Below are positions 9,729-18,634 of a stretch of DNA of 64,000 nucleotides, piece by piece. The first letter of the stretch is position 1; every line of letters begins with the position of its first letter. The stretch comes from Kitasatospora cheerisanensis KCTC 2395 (lineage in GTDB: Bacteria > Actinomycetota > Actinomycetes > Streptomycetales > Streptomycetaceae). The stretch is taken from NCBI RefSeq assembly GCF_000696185.1, contig NZ_KK853997.1:4694432-4758431 (forward strand), given 5' to 3'. The notes under the pieces were generated by a model. The model was not told the origin of the DNA and ran no database searches. It saw only the letters and a program-made list of their open reading frames with translations. Made by a program: the position numbers and the translations under genes.

Positions 9729-10770
9729 GCGCCACGACCGAGCACCGGGCAGGCCCGGGCCGCGACGCGACGGCCGACGTCGGCTGGAACCCGAGCCGGC
9801 ACGAGGAGACGCGCGAGGAGGACGCGGCCGAGCCGGCGCAGGGCGACGAAGACGGGCCGGAGGGCGGCGAGGAGAGCGGCCCGACGGAGCGCCAGGAGGA
9901 CCACGACGCGGAGGAGGGCGGCGAGGACGCGGCCGGACCCGAGCAGGACGCCGAGGGGGAGCCGGAGGCAAGCAACATGACGGAGCGTCAGGACGGCGCG
10001 GGGAGCGCCGGCCGGACGCAGGCCGTCGCCGTCGCCGCCGCGCGGGCCGCCGCCGTGCTGGAGCCCGGGCTCGACCAGCCGGTGCGGGTGCTCGGCGCGC
10101 GGCTGTGGCTGGCCGGCGCCGCGCTGCTGCTGGCCGTCGGCGCGGGCGCGGGCTGGGCGGTGTGGGGCACCCTGCCGAACACCATGACGGTGCACGCCGT
10201 CGTCGCCCACGGCCCCGCGCCGGTACGGGTCTCCGCCGAGCGGGCCGGCAGCGTGCTCGCGTTCCGGGTGGCCCGGGCGAGCCGGTGACGGCCGGTCAGG
10301 TGCTGGCGCAGCTGGCCGGCCCCGACGGCACCACCGAGCTGACCGCCCCCGCCGCCGGCACCGTCAGCGCCCTGCTGACCGCGCCCGGCACCCCACTCGC
10401 GCCCGGCGCACCGGTGCTGGCCCTGGACCCGGCCGACGCGCCGGCCACCGTCCGGCTGCTGCTCGCCGACCCGGCGGACGCCGCGCGGCTGGCCCCCGGC
10501 CAGTCCGTGCTGGTGCCGACCCCCGGCGGGGGAGCGGTGCACGCGGTGGTCGAGCGGATCGACCCGCTCCCCGTCCGCGCCGACACCCTCGACGGCACCC
10601 TGCCGGTGGCCGTCCCCGGCCTGCCCGCCGGCTCCGCCCCCGTCCGGGTGGCGTACGCCCGGCTGCCGCAGGACGTCCGGGTGGCCGGCCCGCTGGCCCT
10701 GGACGTCCGGGTCGACCTCGGCAGCCGCCACCCGTACCAGGCCGTGCTCGGAAAGGAGGCCGGGCGATGA
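9725..10770 (+). CDS. HlyD-family secretion adaptor of the RiPP exporter, one frame break
   Basis: A membrane fusion protein with a single N-terminal membrane anchor (LWLAGAALLLAVGAGAGWAV), preceded by LEPGLDQPVRVLG, as in adaptors of NHLM-type bacteriocin exporters. After it come a lipoyl/barrel-sandwich segment (VTAGQVLAQL, LTAPAAGTVSALL) and a C-terminal barrel. The frame breaks at 10272-10277: one added C gives VAPGEPVTAGQ. The ATG at 9725 overlaps the P450 stop and adds an 84-residue Glu/Asp-rich lead. The ATG at 9977 has a better ribosome binding site (GGAGG) and may be the real start, giving 264 residues. Together with the two ABC proteins downstream it should form the peptide export machine. 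Confidence 0.78.
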
Positions 10771-13115
10771 GGCCCAGCCCGCTCGGAACGGCGGAACGCC
10801 CGACCGTTCCCACCGATCGGTCCGCCGGTCGCACCGGGCCCGAACCGGCGCCCGGCCCGCCGAAGGCCGCCCCGCCCGCGGCCGCCGAGGGGTCGACGGC
10901 CAAGCGCCGTACGTACCTTCGCACGCCCGTCGTGCCGCAGATGGAGGAGCAGGACTGCGGGGCGGCGTGCCTGGCCGTGGTGCTGGGGGCGTTCGGGCGG
11001 CGGGTGACCCTGCAGGAGGCGTCCCGGGCGTGCGGGGTGAGCCGGGACGGCGTGAGTGCCGCGGCGGTCGCCCGGGCGGCCGGGCGGTACGGGCTGGTCG
11101 CGCGGGGGCGGCGGGTGGTGCGCGGGGAGGACCGGCTGGCCGGTCTCGGCGCGGTGCCGGTGCCGTCGATGGTGCTGGTGACGGGGCCGCACTTCGCGGT
11201 GTTCGAGGGGGTGAAGCGCGGCCGGGTGCACCTCAACGACCCGTCGCTGGGCTCCTATTCGGCGACCCCGGCGGAGTTCTGGGACTCCTTCGCGGGCATC
11301 GCCGTCGGCTTCGAGCCGGGCCCGGACTTCGAGCGCGGCGGCCGCCGCTTCCCGCTGCTGCGGGCGCTCTCCGCCCGGATGCGGCCGTACGCGTGGCCGC
11401 TGCTGGCCGCGGTGCTGGTCGGCATGCTGATGACGGTGCCGGGCGTGGCGGGCGCGTTCCTGCTGCGGACGTACCTGGCGGCCGTGGTGAACGGCGGCGC
11501 GGAGGGCTGGGCGGTGCCGCTCACCCTCGCGGGCCTGTCGGTCGCCGGGCTGGTGCTGGCCGGGAACTGGCTGCGGTCGGCACTGGTGAACCGGGTGCTG
11601 GAGGCGATGGCGGCGCGCTCCTCGGCCGCCTTCCTGTGGAAGATGCTGCGGCTGCCCGGCGCGTTCTTCCACCGCCGGCAGCTGGGCGGCCTGGTCACCC
11701 GGGTGCAGCTCAACGACGGCCTGGCGAACCTGCTGTCGTACCGGGTCGCGGGCGCGGCGTCCTCGCTGGCCGCTGCGGTCGTGCACCTGGCGGCGCTGGC
11801 CCGGCTGGCGCCGGAGCTCGCCGCGATCCCGGTGGCGGTCGCCGCGCTGGACGCGCTGGCGCTGCGGTCCGCCGACCGGCGGCGCGGCGGGATGATCCAC
11901 CGGCTGCACGCCGAGGGCCACAAGCGCGACGGCGTGGCGTTCGCCGGGGTGTCGGCGATCGAGACGGTGAAGGCGGAGGGCGCCGAGGACGCGCTGTTCC
12001 GGTCCTGGGCGGGCTGGCAGGCCCGCGCCGCGCACACCGGGCAGCGGATCGCGGAGGCCGTGCTGGTGCCGCTGTCGCTGCCGGGCGCGCTCAACTCGGC
12101 GGCCGCGGCCGTCGCGGTGGTCGCCGGGACGGCGCTGCTGCTCTCCGGCTCGCTGTCCTTCGGCACCCTGCTGGCGTTCCTGCTGCTGCTCAACGGCTTC
12201 CTCCTGCCGGTGTCCCAACTGGTCGGCACCGGGAGCGAGTTCACGGCGGCGCGGGCCCAGAACGCGCTGCTGGAGGACGTCGGGACCAGCGAGGTCGACC
12301 CGTACCTGGTTCCGGTGCTCGACGGCCCCGCCGAACCGGTCCGGCTGCGCGGCGAACTGGAGCTGCGCGACCTGGAGTTCGGCTACGACCCGAACCGCCC
12401 GCCCGCGCTGTCCGGCATCTCGCTGCGGATCGCCCCCGGCGAGTGGGTGGCGGTGGTCGGCGGCTCCGGCAGCGGCAAGTCCACGCTGGCCCGGCTGGCC
12501 GCCGGCGTACTGCGCCCGTGGAAGGGCGAGGTGCTGCTCGACGGCCGGCCCCGCGACGACTGGCACCGGGCCGTCGTGACCGGTCAGGTCGCCTACGTGG
12601 AACAGCAGTTGAGGCTCTTCGAGGGCACCGTCCGGGAGAACCTGACGCTCTGGGACCCGGCCGCCGACGAGGACGCCCTGCACCGGGCGCTGGCCGACGC
12701 GGAGGCCGCCGAACTCGTCCGTCGGCGCGGCGGACTGGACGCCCGGATCGACGAGGACGCCCGCAACTGGTCCGGCGGCGAACGCCAACGCCTGGAGCTC
12801 GCCCGGGCGTTGGCCCTCGACCCGGCACTGGTCGTGCTCGACGAGGCGACCAGCGCGCTGGACGCGCACACCGAGGCCGCCGTCAACGCGCACCTGCGCC
12901 GACGGGGCGTCAGCTGCCTGGTGCTGGCCCACCGGCTCAGCACCATCCAGGCCGCCGACCGGGTCGTGGTGATCCGGGCCGGCCGGATCGTCCAGCAGGG
13001 CCCGCCCGCCGAACTCGCCGAACAGGACGGCCCGTACCGGGAGTTGCTGCGCGAGAAGGCCGCCGTACCGACCACCGACGAGAACCGGCCCGCCCGGACG
13101 GAGGAGCAGGCATGA
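10767..13115 (+). CDS. Peptidase-containing ABC exporter (C39-TMD-NBD)
   Basis: 782 residues. An N-terminal C39 peptidase domain has its catalytic Cys64 in EQDCGAAC, its His in TGPHFAVF and its Asp in LNDPSLG. It is followed by a six-helix membrane domain and an ATPase with Walker A GGSGSGKST near 565, signature WSGGERQR near 668 and VVLDEATSALD. It should cut the precursor behind Gly24-Gly25 and export the core across the membrane. The ATG overlaps the adaptor stop. The domain order is that of LanT and of NHLM bacteriocin exporters. The first 50 residues form a Pro/Ala-rich lead that lacks conservation marks. Confidence 0.92.
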   Translation: MRPSPLGTAERPTVPTDRSAGRTGPEPAPGPPKAAPPAAAEGSTAKRRTYLRTPVVPQMEEQDCGAACLAVVLGAFGRRVTLQEASRACGVSRDGVSAAAVARAAGRYGLVARGRRVVRGEDRLAGLGAVPVPSMVLVTGPHFAVFEGVKRGRVHLNDPSLGSYSATPAEFWDSFAGIAVGFEPGPDFERGGRRFPLLRALSARMRPYAWPLLAAVLVGMLMTVPGVAGAFLLRTYLAAVVNGGAEGWAVPLTLAGLSVAGLVLAGNWLRSALVNRVLEAMAARSSAAFLWKMLRLPGAFFHRRQLGGLVTRVQLNDGLANLLSYRVAGAASSLAAAVVHLAALARLAPELAAIPVAVAALDALALRSADRRRGGMIHRLHAEGHKRDGVAFAGVSAIETVKAEGAEDALFRSWAGWQARAAHTGQRIAEAVLVPLSLPGALNSAAAAVAVVAGTALLLSGSLSFGTLLAFLLLLNGFLLPVSQLVGTGSEFTAARAQNALLEDVGTSEVDPYLVPVLDGPAEPVRLRGELELRDLEFGYDPNRPPALSGISLRIAPGEWVAVVGGSGSGKSTLARLAAGVLRPWKGEVLLDGRPRDDWHRAVVTGQVAYVEQQLRLFEGTVRENLTLWDPAADEDALHRALADAEAAELVRRRGGLDARIDEDARNWSGGERQRLELARALALDPALVVLDEATSALDAHTEAAVNAHLRRRGVSCLVLAHRLSTIQAADRVVVIRAGRIVQQGPPAELAEQDGPYRELLREKAAVPTTDENRPARTEEQA

Positions 13116-15361
13116 GCACCGCCACCGCCGCCCACCCGGGCGGCACGAAGACCGCCGCGGCGGACACCGAGCGCGACCCGGCGACCCGGGCCGACGCCAC
13201 CGCGGCCGCCAACCGGACCGCACTCGCGGCCGCGTTGGCCGAGTTGGGAACCGCCGCCACCCCCCGTCCGCACACCTTCCCGCACCGCGGCGAGCAGTCG
13301 CCGGCCGAGCCGCGCCACCGCGCGGACCAGGCGCGGGAGGTGCTGCGGGCCCTGGGGGTGGACGTTCCCGAGGAGATCCCCGCCGCCGTGCGGGACGCCG
13401 CCGATCCGGTCACCGCGCTGCTGCGCCGGGCCGGGGTGCGCTGGCGTCCCGTCACCCTCGCCGACGGGGACGAGCGCGGCACGGCCGGTCCGATGGTGGC
13501 GTTCGCCGCCGCCGACGGCCGGCCGATCGCCCTGATACCCCGGGCCGGACGGCACCGCCGTCACGACCCGGCCTCCGAACGGGCTTCGGCCCGGCCGGAG
13601 TTGAGCCGCCAAGCGCTGCTGCTGTACCCGCCGCTGCCACCGGGGAGTCCGACCCCGGGAGCCCTGCTGCGGTTCGCCCTCTCGGTGCCCGGTGCCCGCC
13701 GGGACCTGGGAGTGCTGACCGCGGCCGGACTGGTCTCGGCGCTGCTCGGCCTGCTCGTCCCGCTGTCCACCGGAGTGCTGCTGCCCGGCCTGCTGCTGGC
13801 CGAACGGCACCCGGTGCGCTGGCTGGCCGTGCTGCTGGGCTCCGCAGTGGTGGCGTCCTGGCTGCTCACGCTGGTCCGCAACCTCGCGGCCGTCCGGCTC
13901 ACCGGCCGGGTGCAGCACGCGCTCGAACCCGCCGTCTGGGACCGGCTGCTGGTCCAGGACGCGCGGTTCTTCCGCGACTTCACCACCGGCGACCTGGTGC
14001 ACCGGGCGAACGCGGTGGCGCAGGCCCGCCAGGCCCTCTCCGAGGTGCTGGTGGGCGCCGTGCTCGGCGCGGTGTTCGCCGTCACCGGGCTGACGGTGCT
14101 GCTGCTGGTGGACCTGCGGCTCGGCGGGCTGCTGCTGCTCGCCGTGCTGGCGGTGACGGCCGTGCTGCTGCTGCTCGGCCGTCGCCGCCAGAAGTTCGAA
14201 TCGCAGGTGTTCGAGGCGCACGGACAGCTCCAAGGGGTGCTGTACGGGCTGCTGCTGGGCATCGACAAGATCCAGACCGCCGGCCGGGAGATCCAGGCCT
14301 TCGCCCGCTGGGCGACCCCGTTCGCCGGGCAGAAGCGCGCCGACGCCGCCGCGATGCGCTCCGACGCCGCCGCCGGGGCACTCACCACGGCGCTCCAACC
14401 GCTGCTGCTGGCCGTGCTGCTGGCCGGCGCGACGTTCGGCCCGGCCGCCGAGGCCGGGCACCTGATGGCGGCGGGCGTCGCGGCCGGCCAGGTCGCCCTG
14501 GCACTCGGCCAGGTCACCCACGCGGCGGCGAGCGCCTACGGCGTCGCCCCGGTGCTGGAGCGGCTGCGACCGATCCTCGCCGAGCCGGCCGTCGCCGAGT
14601 CCCACCGCACCGGAGAGCTCACCGACCCGGGCCGGCTGAAGGGCCGTCTCGACCTCGACGACGTGACGTTCAGGTACCCGGGCAGCGCCCTGCCCGCCCT
14701 CGACGGGGTGTCGCTGCACGCCGGCCCCGGCGAGTTCGTCGCCGTGGTCGGCCCGTCCGGCGCCGGCAAGTCCACCCTGATCCGGCTGCTGCTCGGCTTC
14801 GAACGGCCGGAGTCCGGCGCGGTCCGCTACGACGGCCGCGACCTGGCCGCCCTCGACGCCCGGCTGGTGCGCCGCCAGATCGGCTCGGTGCTCCAGCACG
14901 GCCGGATGCTGCGCGGCTCGCTGCTGGAGAACCTGGCCGGCGCCGACCCCGACATCGACCCGGACCGGATCTGGCGGGCCGCCGAACTCGCCGGCATCGC
15001 CGAGGAGTTGCGCGCCCTCCCGATGGGCCTCGGCACCCGGGTCGGCGAGGACGCGCAGGGCTTCTCCGGCGGCCAGGTGCAGCGCCTGCTGCTGGCCCGC
15101 GCCCTGGTCCGCGACCCCGCCGTGCTGCTGCTCGACGAGGCCACCTCCGCGCTCGACAACGCCACCCAGCAGCGGGTCGCCGACGCCGTCGCCGGCCTCG
15201 ACCGCACCCGCCTGGTGATCGCCCACCGACTGAGCACCATCCGCACCGCCGACCGGATCCACGTGCTGGACGGGGGACGGGTGTCCGCCGTGGGCACCTA
15301 CCGCGAACTGCTCGGCTCCGACCCCCTGTTCACCCGCCTCGCCCGCTTCCAGGAGATGTGA
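13112..15361 (+). CDS. Second ABC exporter protein, NHLM-type without peptidase
   Basis: 749 residues. A roughly 170-residue N-terminal domain without C39 residues, then six membrane helices, then an ATPase: Walker A GPSGAGKST near 549, signature FSGGQVQRL near 651, VLLLDEATSALDN. The ATG overlaps the previous stop (ATGA). Paired ABC proteins of this kind, one with and one without a peptidase, together with a HlyD adaptor, are the standard export set of NHLM bacteriocin systems; they probably form a heterodimer. The first 60 residues are Ala/Thr-rich and probably disordered. Confidence 0.9.
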   Translation: MSTATAAHPGGTKTAAADTERDPATRADATAAANRTALAAALAELGTAATPRPHTFPHRGEQSPAEPRHRADQAREVLRALGVDVPEEIPAAVRDAADPVTALLRRAGVRWRPVTLADGDERGTAGPMVAFAAADGRPIALIPRAGRHRRHDPASERASARPELSRQALLLYPPLPPGSPTPGALLRFALSVPGARRDLGVLTAAGLVSALLGLLVPLSTGVLLPGLLLAERHPVRWLAVLLGSAVVASWLLTLVRNLAAVRLTGRVQHALEPAVWDRLLVQDARFFRDFTTGDLVHRANAVAQARQALSEVLVGAVLGAVFAVTGLTVLLLVDLRLGGLLLLAVLAVTAVLLLLGRRRQKFESQVFEAHGQLQGVLYGLLLGIDKIQTAGREIQAFARWATPFAGQKRADAAAMRSDAAAGALTTALQPLLLAVLLAGATFGPAAEAGHLMAAGVAAGQVALALGQVTHAAASAYGVAPVLERLRPILAEPAVAESHRTGELTDPGRLKGRLDLDDVTFRYPGSALPALDGVSLHAGPGEFVAVVGPSGAGKSTLIRLLLGFERPESGAVRYDGRDLAALDARLVRRQIGSVLQHGRMLRGSLLENLAGADPDIDPDRIWRAAELAGIAEELRALPMGLGTRVGEDAQGFSGGQVQRLLLARALVRDPAVLLLDEATSALDNATQQRVADAVAGLDRTRLVIAHRLSTIRTADRIHVLDGGRVSAVGTYRELLGSDPLFTRLARFQEM

Positions 15362-15362
15362 G

Positions 15363-18300
15363 ATGTCGCTCGACGTGCAGACCTGGCTCCGCACCGCCGG
15401 AAGCCCCGGCGACCCGAACCCGGCGAACGCCCTGCTGCCCGGCCTCCCCGGCGCCGACGAACGGCTGCACGCCGTGATCGCCGCCGCCGCGAGCTTCGAG
15501 GAACGCGCCGCCGCCCGCCCGGACGGCCAGGCGCTGTTCACCCCCGACCCGGACGAGGACCGGCGCAGCCGCGCCGCCGCCGTGGAGACCTGGCTGCGCC
15601 GCGCGGCCGGCGACCAGCGGTCGGCCGGCGTGCTGCTGGACCACCTCGCCGAGACCGGCCGCCCGCTCGGCGAGGGCCTGCGCCGGGTCCGGCTCACCGA
15701 CCCGGCCCGGCTGCCGTCCTGGGCGTACCCGCTGGCCGTGTTCCTGCGCGCGCAGAGCGCCGCCCCGGCCACCGGCCCGGGCGCGATCGCGGCCGGCTTC
15801 CGGGCCGCCGCCGACGCGCTGCTGCCCACCGGCCCCGGCACCGTGCTCGGCGTCGCGGTCACCGCGAAGGGCCGCGCCGACGTGACCGGCACCCTGACCG
15901 GCCGCCTGGTGGAGGTCGCCAACCTGACGCTCTGCCAGGAGTTCCAGCTCGCCACCGGCCGCCCCCGCGCCACCAGTTGGGACGCCGACGGCGGACCGGA
16001 CGCCTCCACCGCGGGCTGGCTGTCCCGGCTGGAGCGGCTGCCCGCCCTCGCGTACCTGATCGGCACGGTCTGCCGGCAGTGGCAGGAGATGTACACCGAG
16101 ATGTTCGCCCGGCTCGCCGCCGACCGGGCCGGCCTGGTCGCCGAGATGTGGGGCGGCGCCGACCCGGGCGCGCTGGACTCCGTGCACGGCGACGCGGGCG
16201 ACCGGCACGCCCAGGGCCGCTCGGTGGCGCTGCTGCGCTTCGAGTCCGGCGCGGGCGTGGTCTACAAGCCCAAGGACATGCGGCACGCCACCGCCTTCCT
16301 CGGCCTGGTCGAACGGCTCAACCGCGAACTCTCGCTGGACCTGCCGCTGCGCACCGTGCTGGTCCGCTCCGACCGCGGCGACGACGGCCACGCCGCCTCG
16401 CTGAGCACCGACTGCTCCGGCGACTACGGCTGGGAGGAGCTCGTCCCCGCCCGCGCCTGCGACGACCCGGCGGGCTTCGCCCGGTTCTACCGCCGCCTCG
16501 GCATGACGATCCGGCTGGTCCAGCTGCTGGAGGGCCGCGACCTGTGGGCGGACAACCTGCTCGCCGACGGCGAGTACCCGGTGCTGATCGACCTGGAGTG
16601 CCTGCTCTACCCGCGGGTGCAGAACCCGCCCGTGCTGAAGGAGGCCCAGCACGCGCTGCTGGACGAGCTGGAGACCACCGTGGTGCGCACCGCGATGGCC
16701 TTCCAGGCCTGGACGCCGGCCGGCCGCACCGACGCCCTGGACATCGGCTGCCTGTCCCGGGTCGGCAGCCTGGAGGTCGTCCCCGGCGTGCCCGCGCTGC
16801 CCATCACCGCCTACCGGCCGGTGCACGACGGGCAGCCCGCCGACCCGTGGCAGTACACCGCCGAGGTGGTCGACGGCTACCGCGAGATGCACGCCGCCCT
16901 GCACCGCCTGCGCGGCGAACTCGCCGACCCTGGCGGCCCGTTGAGCGGATTCCGGGGCGTCTGGGTGCGCTACATCTGGCGCCACACCTGGGACGGCTAC
17001 AAGATCCTGCGGGCCTCCACCAGCCCGCTCGCACTGGACGACGGCGCCACCCGGGAGACCGTCATCGCCGGGGCGCTGCGCGGCGCGGTCACCGCCCGCT
17101 CCGGGGACGCCGACCGCGGCGACCTGCTGGAGGTGGTGCTGGCCGAGCTCGACTCCTTCCGCACCCTGGACATCCCGTTCTTCCGCTCGCTGACCACCTC
17201 CTCCTCGGTGTTCACCGCCGACGGCCGGGAGATCCCCGGGCACTTCCGCTCCACCGGCTGGCAGCGCCTCCAGCAGCGGGTCGCCGAACTCGACGGCTTC
17301 GACCTGGACACCCACGTCGCCGTGCTGTCCGGCTGCATCGACGCCGCCCGGGCCGGCACCGAGGAGCCCCCGCCGGGCCCGCGAAGCCGCTGCCGACCGC
17401 CGAACTCCCCAGCTCCGGCGAGCTGCTGGCCGAGGCCGTGGCGATCGGCGACCGGATCCTGGCGGCCCGGCGCGGCACCGGCTGGGTCGCCCAGGGCTGG
17501 TACCCGGGCACCGGCCTGCGCCAGGTCGAGGTGCTCGGCCCGGACCTCGCCTCCGGCACCCTCGGCATCGCCCTGCTGCTCGCCGAACTCTGGTCCGCCA
17601 CCGGCGAACCGCGCTTCCACCGCGCCGCCCACGGCCTGCTGGCCGAGGCCGCCGCGCTCATCGACCCGGGGGAGCCGAAGGCGTTCGCGTTCGCCGCCGA
17701 CTCCCGGCTGGCCTCCGGCGCGCCCGTCCCCGGCGGCTTCTTCGGCCCCGGCGCGGTGATCCACGGCCTGGCCCGCGGCGGACTGCTGCTCGGCGAACCG
17801 GACTTCCTGGCCGCCGCGCAGGCCCTCGTCCCCGGCGCGCTGTCGGTCGCCGGATCCGCCTCCAGCCGGCCCGGCCGGCCGACCAGGAACCCGCACGCCG
17901 ACGTGCCGCTCGGCACCGCCGGACTGCTGCTCAACCTGCTCCGGCTGCGCCGCGCCGCCGGCGCCGGCCACCCCGACACCGACGAGGCGATCCGCACCCT
18001 CGCCGCCGGGGCCCTCGACCGGCTCGGCGAGGAGAACCCGCCGTTCGACTTCCGGGAGCTGGTCCCCGGCGGCGCCGACTCGATCGCCGCCGCGCTCGCC
18101 CGCACCCTCGCCGAGGCCCCCGCGCTGCTCGCCGACCCCGGGCCGTCCGGGCCCGGCTGCGCGGTCACCGCTTCGCCACCGGCACCCGGGCCGGCCGCCT
18201 CGCCTGCCTGGACACCGCCGTCTCGCTCGGCGCGGACGCCGTCGACGGCGCCGACCTGGGTGCGCTCGCCCCGCCCGTCACCGGCCCCGAACTGGCCGCG

Positions 18301-18606
18301 CTCGGCGGCCGGGCCCTGCTGTCCGCCGCCACCGAGGCCCTCACCGCCGCCGAGGCCGGGCTCGTCCACACCCTGCCCGACGAGACCGAGGCGCTGCTGC
18401 CCGGCCCGTTCTACGACGGCCGCGAGGCGGCTGGCCTGATGATCCGCGAACTGATCACCCGTCACCGCCGGCACGGCACCTGGTTCCCCGACCGGGCCGT
18501 GCGGGACGCCGTCAACCTCGGCGCGCTGGACGGCACCGTCGCCGTCGGGCTGCTGCTGCTTCGCCGGCACGACGCCTCCGCCGCCCCGCTCGCCACCCTG
18601 CGCTGA
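15363..18606 (+). CDS. LanM-like synthetase with divergent dehydratase and degenerate cyclase half; two frame breaks
   Basis: About 1081 residues after restoring the frame at CCCCC 17367-17371 and at about 18143-18150, each by one base. The N-terminal two-thirds is a LanM/DUF4135-type kinase-lyase: RSVALLRF, then VVYKPKDM with Lys302, then GRDLWADNLL (393-398) and PVLIDLEC (Asp410). LanM enzymes normally read D-x-H-x-x-N at the second site; here the His position is Trp395. The C-terminal third is LanC-like in its Gly/Leu helical repeats (GTLGIALLLAELW, VPLGTAGLLLNLLRL), but I find no WCYG or CHG motif, hence no normal zinc site. It probably dehydrates Ser of the precursor without forming lanthionine by the usual zinc chemistry. 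It starts right after the exporter stop. Confidence 0.82.
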
Positions 18607-18634
18607 CCGCGCGCCGCTTCGAGGAGTACCCGCC

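Noticed and set aside
10967..13111. In-frame extension ahead of the second ABC protein, giving 1464 residues
   Set aside because: The extension is an alternative frame of the C39 exporter; the real start is the ATG at 13112, overlapping the exporter stop.
12593..16096. 1167-residue minus-strand frame across the exporter and LanM genes
   Set aside because: It crosses two real genes in antisense and has only low-complexity Gln/Gly/Ser/Arg sequence.
16254..16620. Reading the LanM-like gene as a class III or IV (LanKC/LanL) synthetase
   Set aside because: There is no Ser/Thr kinase domain or phosphoSer lyase domain; the YKPKD and LIDLE motifs are those of LanM.
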